A DNA stretch of 64,000 nt, from NCBI GenBank assembly GCA_027605045.1, contig JAQFWX010000038.1:310001-374000 (forward strand), in the 5' to 3' direction. Under the pieces are notes generated by a model. It had not been told where the DNA came from. It saw only the letters and a list, made by a program, of their open reading frames with translations, and did no database searches. The number at the start of each line of letters is the position of its first letter. Within the stretch, counting starts at the first letter, position 1. This DNA comes from Phallus indusiatus (lineage: Eukaryota > Basidiomycota > Agaricomycetes > Phallales > Phallaceae). Position numbers and translations under genes: made by a program. Below are positions 47,801 through 58,188 of the stretch, in pieces.

Positions 47801-49873
47801 GGATTTTCCGCGGCCAGGACAGTATGGCATAACGACAAAACTGCAAAAAAAGCAGTTTGTTTATTGAAAAAGGGATCGTTCCTGCTGTTAGCGCTTGAAT
47901 AACTGAAAAGATCCCTCGTTAATTCTGCACTCCGGAATTGTCCTGCTGGAGATGAATTTGAGGAATTTTGCACGAGAGCGGAACTGGACGATGCGGGGTT
48001 CACGGTTGATAATGTTGAGATTGAGTATGCGCTTTTTTCGTGTCCTTTCTTCTCGAAAGAATCGAAACTATCTCCGGTGCTTTCCTGGTATAAAGTTCCG
48101 TCGATGGTACATTTTCTGAACACCATCAGGTTCTAAGTAGTTTGAGCTCAGTTGACAAGAACAAAAATAGACTTCATTGTTAAAAACCCACCTGCGTAAG
48201 AGTTCCGGTTTTGTCAGAGAAGATATACTCTATTTGGCCCAGGTCGTCGGACAAATTCCAGCTACGGGCTAAAGTAGCTTGACCAGTCTTTTCGTAGGTA
48301 ATCTGATAGTCGGAATAAATAAAAGCCGCCTGACACGTTCGCACGAATTCTACTGAGATATATAATGAAATGGGAATGATATCTTGAAAGCTAGAAACCG
48401 AAAGAAAAAATAATCAGATAACGAGGGGTTCAATGCGCGTTACGTGCGTACGTGACAAATCCGTTGGCCCAAGTAATAAGACCGTTGATACTGGGATTAT
48501 CTCCAGACTCATCGTCGTCGAATAACCACGGGGCCCCTTCTGGGGCTCTCGTCCGTTCAAGGATAGAGTCCGCGATACCACAGACGGTGACCATGACGAG
48601 AAGAAGCACGAGATTAACCGCCCTTTATTATTATCGGGTGAATAATTTATTTCTGAATGGAGAGAGATGTGTTTGATGGAAGGCTACGTACACCTGCTTA
48701 TTCATTTGAATCTCAACTCGACTTCGTTTACTCGGGGTATCGCCAGAGTTAAGGGTGATCTTTGTATCTTGACCGGTATAAAGAACAACGCCAATCACCC
48801 ACTGAGTATTCCGTAGGACCGTCCCCCGCAATAAGGTTGTTTGGATGCTGATAGGATACATTTCACCGCTTTTGGTGGCGATAGCGCCATTGGCGCGAAA
48901 CATATTAACATCAGGGGCATCACAATCTATTCGGAAAGAAGTCGATTTGGCGCAGGCTTCGGCGCTCCGGAGATACTGAAGGCCGTCAGCAGCTCGTCTC
49001 GATTTAAGATTTGTCTCGCCATCTAAATTTTTGGTTTCGACAAAGGCTTCGTTGTCTTCTTGGGAGGTTGCGCAAATCAGAATATCAGCGGGTAGAGGCT
49101 CGTCGCATCGAACTTTGATAAAGTCCCCAACGCGGACGTCTTCCCAGAGAGTGCGCTGCCAGTGGGCCTTGAGCGGATCTTGAATATTAATAGTGCTTGG
49201 ATATTGACGGCGCCCTTCTTGAGTGTCAGGATTAGGAATGTTATCGTCAGCAGCGTCAAACTCGACGTCGCTGTCGTATACCGGCGCATACGAATCGGTT
49301 GGCTTTTTCTTGCGTTTCAGGACACCGCGAACGAATGTTTTGGATTTACCACCCGTCCGGTTTGGATTATCCCAGCCGCCGCCCGATAATATTAGTGTTG
49401 TGCTGTGGTTGATACTACGGTCTGCCTGATGTCGCTTGATATCTTCGTAGCCGTCCTTGGCCGCCGTGATGCCCAGTACGATGATGAGAGGAACAATGAC
49501 CAAGCCTGGAGAAACAGTGGCAAACTGAGGGAAAAACTGAAGAATGTCGATAACCAAAAAGACTCTGATAGATAAACATGTAAATTTTTGAAACAGTAAG
49601 GTCAAATGAGAACATGCCAACGCACACGTTTGCAACCCGCCTAAACTGTTCAAGCAAATTCCGAGGTAAAAAAGTTAAAACTGTGTACTTGGAGGTAAGG
49701 ACTTGATTTGTATTGTAAACATGTTCCTTTTTGATACGGCCTTTGCGATCGAAATAATCATCTGGGAGAGGCTCGTTCACAAAGATGGATCGTTTGGTTT
49801 TTGGGCTGGGTTTTCGCGAAAAGAGGGACTCGACGTTCCAATTCGTCAGGCGAGTTACCCAGGATTTGGACAT
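44875..49873 (-). CDS. P4-type ATPase, aminophospholipid flippase (DNF/DRS2 class)
   Basis: A large multi-intron gene that flips phospholipids to the cytosolic leaflet of plasma or Golgi membranes. It begins [18 protein letters not shown], and the P4-specific N-terminus [23 protein letters not shown] follows. The actuator domain shows [11 protein letters not shown] (DGET, the P4 counterpart of TGES). The phosphorylation site DKTGT is at about 48200-48216 ([12 protein letters not shown]). The nucleotide domain includes [22 protein letters not shown] (about 47130) and [19 protein letters not shown] (about 46565). C-terminal membrane exons lie between 46400 and 45290, and a Ser/Arg-rich cytosolic tail ends at 44875-44877. 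Motifs are complete and no frameshift was seen. Small membrane-domain exons were not all resolved, and an upstream 5' exon is possible. Confidence 0.9.
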
Positions 49874-51284
49874 GTCGTCCTGGCGGAGGAAAAAGGAAAG
49901 TAGTGTGTGTAAATTAAAGCTTCAAACTTGAAGCAGTAACATAGAGTTTGAGAGAGAAAGTTTTGTATGACAACACCGTTCTTCCCTCGGCCTGGCAGTG
50001 CAAGGAGGGTGATCAATGACAAAGCAAAAAGCAAAATTGTAGACGCCTAAGGACCCCATTGATGATTCATCCGGATTGGCTGACTGAAGCAGCAACCCGA
50101 CGGTCCCGACCCACGCACATATCAGCTGGAACTTGGTTGGAGTGAGCACTGATAGCTGTGAAAACGTTTTTATTTACAGGTCCCAGTAATCTGGGATAGA
50201 AATGGTGAGCTTAGTCTGAGGTCTCTTTTCCGCTATGACATCGCCGTTAAACCACATGGCTTAAGCATTCTATGGAACCTAATAATTCAGAAAAAAACCT
50301 TGCGAATTGCTATTATGTAGGATTTTTTGAAAGCAAATCAGTTCAGTCGGAATTCAATTACAAACAGCTTCATCAATTTCTATGTGTTGCAGTGGTGACG
50401 CTGCGGGCGGGCCGAGAAGGCAACGTCATAGCGCGCGTCACATTCATGAGCGGCATGCAACGCCGCAGAGCACGGTCCAAAATAAAAACCAGTTTTAAAT
50501 CCGCCGATCCGGTTGGTGGAGATACCCGGACGGTTGGATGTATGCTGCATGTATCGTGGATTTACGCATAGTACATTCGTCAATTTAAATCTATAGTGCA
50601 ACGGGCAGATTGTAATATGTACGTACCTCGAGCTCTTTCGCTCTCACGTGACCATCATAATTTCGAACCATTTGAATTTCTGGGCACAGCAATGGTGGTT
50701 GACTCGCAGTATGTGGACGCTCCGCTAAATCCATAAGGTTCTCTACTCCAGCTTTGATTTTCTTTCAGACGCAGTCAGCTACAGTAATTATACCCAAAAT
50801 TTGATTTCTTGGCTTACACGACAACGAGAGCCAGCAGGAGAATAATTATAAAAGTGATATTGAGCGACAATTAAAAATCTCTATTTGATATTTTTATCTG
50901 CGTTCTGAGAATTTACGTTTCTACATTTGCAATTTGGCACAAAACTACACCCCATGCCGATTTTCTAATAGGAGTAAACGGGAGTAACAAGCTGATAGAT
51001 CTGACGCATAATACGAACTTCCGGGGGTCCTAGAAAGGTGTGAAAGCCTCCTCTGTGGCTTGGTGACAAGGCCATCTATGATCTGAACGCACTAAATTTA
51101 ATTCTGAAAATTGACTGGCGCAATTGCTTCGACCGGAGTGCGATGAGATATATGCCCATCAACGCATTTCAATAAAATAACTAACTCATAAAAAGAAATT
51201 TATAGTTAACATGATGATTTATCTTTGAGCCCCTCGAAACCCTAAATGGAAGGTCACGAAATTTACAAAAATGTACATGGAAAG
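49874..51284. other. Intergenic between flippase and LTR element
   Basis: Flippase promoter side, followed by about 1.2 kb without recognisable genes. The outer flank of the left LTR (gaaag at 51280-51284) does not match the outer flank of the right LTR. Confidence 0.4.
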
Positions 51285-51683
51285 TGTCAGGGTACGCTAC
51301 CGCGTCCCCTTACTTTCCTTATTTATTATCATCGGTATATGTTTATTTCTATTTCATTTACATTTCCCGTCAATTACTTCCATTTTCCGTTTCCTCGTTC
51401 TGCCTCTATTTCACTTTCTTTACTCGCGCGCGTCGCGCGCTCGTACTCGGCGTGATGCCCGTGACATCACGTCGCTTAGGTTCGGTTCGGGCGCCTAGCA
51501 CTTAGTTGTGTCAGGGCCGCACGCCGCGCTATCGTTTTTCATGTATATAGTCGCTGTCCCTAGAGTGAGGGTCCCTAAGCTTGTTCTCTTAGGATCCCCT
51601 CCCTCTAGGTGAGTAGTTAGTGTTTTCCGCAATATATTATCTTAGGATCCCCTCCCTCTAGCCTGAGCTGAGTAGCCCTAACA
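51285..51683 (-). repeat. LTR, left copy (3' LTR of the minus-strand element)
   Basis: A 399 bp repeat with TG...CA termini (tgtcagggtacgc ... tagccctaaca). It aligns along its whole length with 55665-56061 at roughly 88% identity by eye. It contains two copies of a ctaggatcccctccctctag-like block and a GC-rich cgcgcgcg palindromic stretch. The protease frame of the element runs into it and stops at 51678-51680. Confidence 0.88.
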
Positions 51684-52121
51684 TACGCCAATTATGACGT
51701 CGTAGTAGTCAATGTTGACTATATCAAAGTATTCTAATACACTAATATCCCCAAATTCTATTCGGGTATACGTTCCGTACTGTATTACGGACTTACTTCC
51801 TTTCACTGCGAGCTGCAGTGATACTGGCTTATCCAGTTTGAATGTCTTCGCTCCAGTCGTGAGCGAGAATGATGGTGACATTATCATGCCTTGACATCCA
51901 CTGTCAATCAAACAATGCGCTAATTGGCCGTTTACGAGCCAGTAACCCTCTAGAGGTTTTATTGATTCTTTATCACGCTTTGGAGCCCTTGACTTAGGTC
52001 TCATCGTGTGGTCATACAGGGGTTCTTCCTGTGACTTAATCGTCCCAATGGTGGACGAGCCTTGTTTGATAACAAGTAGTCTTCTTTCATCATAACCGTG
52101 GTCTTCGGTTATCACCATCAT
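51678..52121 (-). pseudogene. Truncated retroviral-type aspartic protease of the LTR element
   Basis: The frame starts at 52121 with an ATG overlapping the gag stop (ATGA arrangement) and carries the catalytic motif CLIDSGCQG (D-S-G) near 51900. It ends with FDIVNIDYYDVIIGV, the segment that normally leads into the reverse transcriptase. The next codons belong to the LTR and give a stop at 51678-51680. The protease fold may be nearly complete, but its Pol continuation is gone. Confidence 0.8.
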
Positions 52122-55100
52122 GTATGCGCCTGCTGCGTCTTCGTTCTCGTCCCACTCATAGTGGTCCCCTCCCCGTAGTCCGCTGCTTCCGCGGTGTCTT
52201 GACCTTGTTCAGCGTCATCATACTGTGGGGATTCCTCCACTTCTAGTATGTTAACTCCCGTTTCTTCCTCTATAATTGCGTCGAGCAGCTCGTCCGCATC
52301 GTCTTCATCTTCCTCCTCAACGTGCATTACGTTAGCACGTACCTGTCCCTTTCTAGGGCATTGTGGTCTTAGGTGGCCAGTCTGTCCACATTCATAGCAC
52401 TTCAGCACAGTGCTACTGCTTCGGGCTTGCGTTCCTGAGCTGACTGGTCGAGTTGTCGTGGTAGTCGACGCTCTCGCCGGCTTAGTCGTACTGCTCGTCG
52501 CTGGTCTTACAGCTAGCGCGTTGCTAGTTGTGGTCGTACGGGGAATAGTCCTCGTGGGTATACCGCTTGGTTTGATTTTAGCGCGGTAGTTGTTCTCTTG
52601 AGCTTGTCTGGCCAAGCTTGAATGGGTACCCGTTGATTTTACGGGTGTCTGACGTTGAGCTAGTATTGACTTATTATAGTCCCATGCTTGCTCTATGTCG
52701 TTCGCGGCTATGTACAGCCGTCGAATTGATGAGTTTTCGGCCAGGAATCCCCTCTTGGTGACTTCACTGCGAATTCTCTCATCAAGTCCTTCTAAGAACT
52801 TTCGTTTGAAGGTGTATCTGTCCGGTGGATGGACTAGACGTGCTGCGAATTTCAACAGTTCACTCATGTACCGGTGTACGCTCCTTGCACCTTGCTTCGC
52901 GTGATCGAAGTTATGTGCAGACTGGTTCTTGCTTGTAGGTGACAAGAACATATTGTGCATCCTTCGGAACAGTCTTACCAAGTCTGTCACGCGCCGTGTT
53001 CCGGGCGTCTGGGCGGAAGTCCGGGGAGTCCGGACTACGGAACAGAAGGGACTTGGCTTCAGCTTATGTGCTGCGCCGACTCAATCGACCCTGGATATCC
53101 CTTAATTTCGGACTAGAAGTCCGAGACAGCCCGGACGTAGTCCGGGCAGGTCCGGACAAGTACTGGGAGCGGACTTTAGACGAGATAGATAAGAGAAGAT
53201 TTGATTATAAAGAGTTTAACTGGGCTAGACTTAAAATAGACTTGAATACGACTTGATATTCAGACTGGAGAGCCCCAGACGAAGTCTGGGGGCTTTAAAT
53301 ACAAAAAGCTAGACTACTAGAACTAAAGGAGATATAACTAAAAGGAGACTAGTTGCACAGCACCAGAAACATATCTGGCACTTGCTTTCTAATGCTCCGG
53401 ACAGAATGTCCCCATAAGGAAATGTCCTAGTCCGGACGAAGTCCGGACCTCGGACTTACCGGACGTGGACAGAATAACGGACTACGCACTGTTGGGCAAG
53501 TACTGACGCTCGGACATGGCGGATATACTAAATATGGACGGGGATTGGGTGCCGGACCTCTCCGAGGTCCGGATTAGGATCGGGTGGCACGAGGGTCGTG
53601 ACAAAGTCCCAACCCTTGGTTGAACGACCTCCTCGTTCTACGTGCTCCACAAACCATTCGTGTGCCTCTCCATCTAGTCGCATACCGACTACGGCTATAT
53701 GTGCTTCGACGTACGCTGCGCCGAGTAGGTTATTCAGCCTCAACCATCTGAGGATAGAGGTCACGAACTTCTCAAAGTCTTCAGGCTTTGATGATCCGCT
53801 ATACATAACGGATAATGGCATCTTTGCACCCGCTTTCGCAAGTGGGGACGCTGATACTACTACATCCTTGCACTCCTCTAGTGCTTCTTGCACCATGACA
53901 ATTATCCCCTCGTCTTCCCGAACTCTTCTAAACCTCTTTGTGGGTTTATGTCTATCTTCTCGGTCGTCAAATGAGGTTTCCCTCATTTCACGTTCGAAGT
54001 ATCCGCGATCGTACGCTTCTTCTTCGTCGTCTGACGAGTCCTCGTCATCATAGTATTTGGGCATGAAGGGCCCAGCGTTACTCTCCGGTATATCTCGGAG
54101 GTCTTCTCTCATTTGCTCGTACTGATCCCTGGCAGATGTTGCTCTTCTTCTGGGTACAACCGGTGCTCTGGTTGTCGGGGACGTTGCAGGAGCGTGTGCT
54201 TGACCGGCGTTTGTTGGTGGGCCAGGATGTACTGTTGACGGTCCTGGTTGCGCTGCAGTCTGAGCGGGCGCCGAGCGATTAGAGAGGTCTTGCTCAAAGA
54301 TGATGCCAGGTCGTTGGCCAGCTTCCATTTCTCGGTTGCTTTTAGCCAGTTCAGTGCGTGCTGCTCGCACTTCCTGCAGGTCTTCCTGCATGTCGACATA
54401 CGGTTCTTGCCTACTAACCTTCCCTTGTAACGCAGTTGTGCGTTTGTCTAATGCTTCGAACGTTTTTCCCGTGCCAGTTGCGCTGCCTCAGCGGCCATCC
54501 TTTCCAGGTCTTTCGCTGACTCTTCCAGCTCTGCAGCTGAAGGATTACTCTTATCACGCGGTCCTTGACCCGCGTTGACTCGTCTGGTAGATTGATCTTC
54601 CAGGTAGTCACGAGTTGCCACGAACTCTGGTGGGGTACGTCGGCTGTTTCGACGTGATCTATCCAGCTCAGCTCGTCCTCTCTCTATCTCTGCGGCTGCG
54701 TCATCTGCTGCTCGCGTGGGTCTGATGGGCGTGCTGGTCGCTGCTGGTTGTGCAGAAGGTAGGTCCTGTAACACTGAATGTAGTGTTTCCGCGTGTACCG
54801 CGTACTGTTGTGTGGGTTGACGTGTTATACCGGGGGTCGGTGCTGCCGATGGAGCTCTGGGCGTCGCTGGCAATGCTGGCGTGTTTGCCATTGTCTTGAC
54901 CGTCGCCTGCGCGTTGTCCATTACTGGGGCCAGTATTGTCGTGCTGGTTCTATTGTCGTCTCGTGCACGACCTTTCCCTTTCACCGTTGTCCACGGTTCT
55001 TCTTCATCGGGTATTACGGCTGCATCTAGTCGTACTAACATATCACCGACGTCTTGTCCCGGTGTATCACCTCTTACGAGGTCATGGATCATCCTTTTTG

Positions 55101-55392
55101 CATCCTCAATCATCTTACGTGGTAGGACTACCTCGTCTTTTCCGAGGTTGGACTTATGAGATCTGGTCGATTTCACTGATTCACCTGATTTGCTCCGCGC
55201 TGGTGAAGCTTGTCTCGATCCTTGTCTCGATCCTTGTCTAGATCGATTCGCGTGGTCCGCGACTAGTGTTTCAAACAATGCTGCATCTATCACAACAATA
55301 TCACCTGCTCGTGCAGATGTGGATGGACCGCCTTCGGTAGGTGGTGGTTCGCCTACGTTCTTTTTTGACTTCTTGTTGCTTTTAGGAGGCAT
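52118..55392 (-). pseudogene. Gag polyprotein gene of the LTR element, broken
   Basis: It starts at ATG 55392 (MPPKSNKKSKKNVGEPP). The first part, to about 54465, is Ser/Pro-rich and ends in a coiled-coil-like stretch. A five-A run at 54463-54467 marks a one-base frame change into the next frame. That frame continues through an acidic region (YYDDEDSSDDEEE) and the start of the Gag core (PLSVMYSGSSKPEDFEKFVTS) to the solo LTR at 53603. After it (52979 down) comes MHNMFLSPTSKN...KQGARSVHRYMSELL and the zinc knuckle CYECGQTGHLRPQC (C-x2-C-x4-H-x4-C) near 52380-52410. The stop at 52118 overlaps the protease start. Frame is restored across the solo LTR if one target copy is discounted. Confidence 0.82.
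52985..53603. mobile_element. Solo LTR nested in gag
   Basis: A 619 bp insertion with TG...CA ends and short inverted termini (TGTCACG ... CGTGACA). It is flanked by the perfect 5 bp duplication aagtc at 52980-52984 and 53604-53608. Removing the insert and one duplication restores the gag frame. No coding capacity; many gtccggac palindromes, especially near 53120-53160 and 53430-53470. Start TGTCACGACCC when read from the other strand is a common LTR terminus (general knowledge). It is unrelated to the host element's own LTRs. Confidence 0.85.
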
Positions 55393-55642
55393 ATCCTCTC
55401 TCACTATAAACTAGCAAATACGATTGGCGTATTTTGGAAATTGTAACGCCGTTTAGGTGTTAAAAAAGATGTAACGTTTCGTTACAGTTTACGATTAGCC
55501 CGGTTCTTACGGACTCACAACAAACAGTATAAAGCTGTATATTTGCAAGTGCAGGTAAGAAAGGCTGCCGGCGCCTTTACCGTTACGCGGTATTTACTGG
55601 TGTGACAGCGCCTATGTACATTACATAATACTAGGTACTTGT

Positions 55643-55661
55643 GCAGACGACGATCGTCTGC
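55643..55661 (+). other. Perfect hairpin next to the right LTR
   Basis: gcagacga and tcgtctgc form 8 bp arms around a 3-base centre, three bases inside the right LTR boundary. This is where a primer-binding site would be expected in the minus-strand element. No tRNA-complementary TGG-type site was recognised there. Confidence 0.6.
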
Positions 55662-55664
55662 ATG

Positions 55665-56061
55665 TGTCAGGGTACGCTACCGCGTCCCCTCATTTTTCCT
55701 TATTTATTATCATCGGTATATATCTATTTCTACCTTATTTATATTTCCCGTGCATTACCTCTACCTTCCGTTTATTCTCTCCGTCCATATTTCACCTTCT
55801 CTACTCGCGCGCGTTGCGCGCTCGTACACGGCGTGATGCCCGTGACATCACGTCGCTTAGGCTCGGCTTGGGCGCCTGGCACTTAGCTGTGTCAGGGCCG
55901 CACGCCGCGTCGTCGTTTTATGTATATAGTAGCTGTACCTAGAGTGAGGGTCCCTAAGCTTGTTCTCTTAGGATCCCCTCCCTCTAGGTGAGTAGTGTAG
56001 TTATCCTCCAATATATTACTTAGGATCCCCTCCCTCTAGTGTGAGCTGAGTAGCCCTAACA
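55665..56061 (-). repeat. LTR, right copy (5' LTR of the minus-strand element)
   Basis: 397 bp, TG...CA, direct repeat of 51285-51683 with about 12% difference. It is flanked on both sides by gcatg (55660-55664 and 56062-56066), which looks like a 5 bp target duplication of this LTR alone. Confidence 0.88.
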
Positions 56062-56116
56062 GCATGCAATTGTATATATATACTAATATGTACTATGGGT
56101 AATAGTAGTCCGCTGG

Positions 56117-57325
56117 TCATAGCGGAACCGTTACAGTTACTGTGACGTGGATGTTAAAGCAATTAGGAGTTACAAAGGGCAGCAAAGCATTCTGGAAATA
56201 GGTCACGAGTGAATCGCGATTGATTGAGACAACGCCATCGAAGCTGGATTCTTCCGACGGAGCAATCCAATTCCATTTGAAGTGCTCCGGAGGAGGTTGG
56301 GACTTTCCTCCAGTCAAACACAAGTAATTGAGGGTCGTTAGACCCAAAGTTGTCGGGTCAGTGGATACCGTACCATTACTGTTGAGATAAGCGTCGACTT
56401 CGAAGTTGATGGATGTCGGCTGAAGCGTCCATGGTGTCGCAGAATTAGAGGCGACGGTAACCCCCAGTAAAGGTGTCCCCGCTGCTTTCATTTGATCAAA
56501 GTAAAAGGTAATGAATTTGGACTTGATCGCGGCATAAGTCTCAGAGCTAGTGTTGAAACCGGGTAAGTCGAAAGTTGACATAAGACCAGGAGTAGTGAGG
56601 TCAAATGCAAGCTGTTGGAGGGAAAATGCATCGGTGCCGACGTTCATGATCATCTGCTTGACATTGGTCGGGAGATTGTTATAGACAGCAGAATTAGTGT
56701 CCACAGCCCGCGATGTAAAGTCTAAGTTGACTGTAGCTTGGAAAATAGCAGGCCGTGAGGTAGTTTGCTGATAGTTCGTCCAAGACGTGGCACTACGCGG
56801 ACCGTACTCCATGTCGCACACTTGAAATGTGGAACACATCAAGTTGAAAATGACTTGAGAAGAACTATCATTTGAGAGGTCCACCCAGCCCGGGAGCGTG
56901 ACCGTCGGACCAACTCTGGGAATGCCGATCTGAGCCTTAATAGCAAAGCTGAAGCCCGCATTGACCAACGCTTTGATGCGCGAGTCCGTGAGTGATGTGC
57001 CTTCGGGGATATCGAAGGGACTGACATCGTTCGTCTGCGTAGTAAGATCAGACAGGGAGATAGGGACGAGGTTGTTTTTTTCATCGTAAATGTAGATGAT
57101 CTCAGTGACGCGTCCGCTAGCAAGGCCTTCGGAGAACAAGAGATCCAGATTAGCATTAACGCTATCTTGCGTAACGGCGACGACAAAGTCGTAGATGTTA
57201 CTGGCTCCGGGCAAGTTGGAAGGAGTGGAACTCCAGACTGCCATAATCACGTGTCAGTGAATTATTTTGTACGGCAGAAGCTAGAACTTACCCGGCGGCG
57301 TTGATGATGTAGTTCCGCTAGACAT
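56117..57325 (-). CDS. Unrecognised protein, possibly TULIP/P-47-like
   Basis: Exon 1 (57292-57325, 11 codons and one base, MSSGTTSSTPP) joins exon 2 (56117-57237) across a 54 bp intron, giving 384 residues. There is no signal peptide or membrane helix. The protein is rich in beta-type alternation, starts with SNIYDFVVAVTQDSVNANLD and ends with FKWNWIAP, SFDGVVSINRDSLVTYFQNALLPF and a Val/Thr-rich strand. The 'xxDxVVxINRDSLxxYxxxxLLPF' end and the opening pattern recall the TULIP-type (P-47) lipid-binding fold, but this is recollection of patterns, not a match. It is transcribed divergently from the 58189 gene. The short first exon was preferred to the internal ATG at 57244 because donor GTAAGT and acceptor CAG keep phase. 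Confidence 0.65.
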
Positions 57326-58188
57326 GAACGATGACAAAGCCTTGCTGTTAAATAAAAGAATTCAACCAAAAGCACATAGCGAAAAGATCATAGTAACGGC
57401 ATACTTGACTTAGTTTACTAGTAATAATGAGAATGAGTAGCGATTATCGGTTTGTCGATAAGTTAAAAACGCAGAAAAAAACAGGTCTTTAAATATGTTG
57501 GCCACTGACGATTCGATCTTTTTTGGAGATAAGAGTGGTCGATAACTGCTTCGTGCTCCTCCTGACTGCAACCCCAGCGCCGGAACTAGAAGACACCGTT
57601 CTTTGAATTTTCGAGTCATCTGCTCACAGGGTTTGATCGATTTTGATCCTCCGAGTTACTTGCACTCAATCCTTACTGTTCAATGGGCACACGTGTCAGT
57701 ACGTCAACGCGTACCGGAGCATAGGATGTTTGATAAAGTATGGATTAGCACTCACGTGCCACTGCTCGCTTCGTTATGGGCACTTGCATTTTCATGGGCA
57801 CTTGTATTTCAGAACGCATTCGCATACATCTGAGCCTGTCAGAAGAAGTGAACTAACACAATTTCCGTAAGTGCTTTCCGTTCTAAGCATGTCTGTCTGA
57901 CAGCGAAGCAGTCGCCAGTCGGTGCCCTGGTATCGAAGTTTGTCTTGGTAGTGGTGCCCACAAAATTCTGCCAGGCACGGCGCGTGCTATATCGTGCTTA
58001 CCGTGTTTCATTGGAATGATCGGTTTAAATAGCCATAGAGCTTCATGTCGCATTTCATTATTCGTAGCAGAGTTTTGCATATAATCTTGTAGCGTAACTC
58101 AAGTACGTCCTTCCATTTTGGTTATTCTTTACCTATATAGTTTAGTCCTTACCCATCAGCACCAGCGTCATCTTCACTTACTGTCGAA
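57326..58188. promoter_or_regulatory. Shared bidirectional promoter region
   Basis: The 863 bp between the divergent start codons at 57325 (-) and 58189 (+) hold no gene. A ctatatag motif at 58133-58140 lies ~50 bases before the plus-strand ATG. The arrangement allows joint control of both genes. Confidence 0.45.

Larger units (their letters stand above)
51285..56061 (-). mobile_element. Defective LTR retrotransposon (gag-protease only, RT and integrase missing)
   Basis: Two direct LTRs (51285-51683 and 55665-56061) bracket ~4 kb of minus-strand gag and aspartic protease sequence. The internal region stops right after the protease-end motif YDVIIG and abuts the 3' LTR, so reverse transcriptase, RNase H and integrase are deleted. 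Gag carries a one-base frameshift and a nested 619 bp solo LTR. The gag and CCHC type suggest Ty3/Gypsy ancestry by inference. LTRs differ by about 12% and share no outer target duplication, which points to an old or recombinant element. Confidence 0.85.

Noticed and set aside
51246..51505. Short plus-strand frames repeated at 55639-55942
   Set aside because: They lie in the two LTR copies and repeat only because the LTRs do; there is no independent coding evidence.
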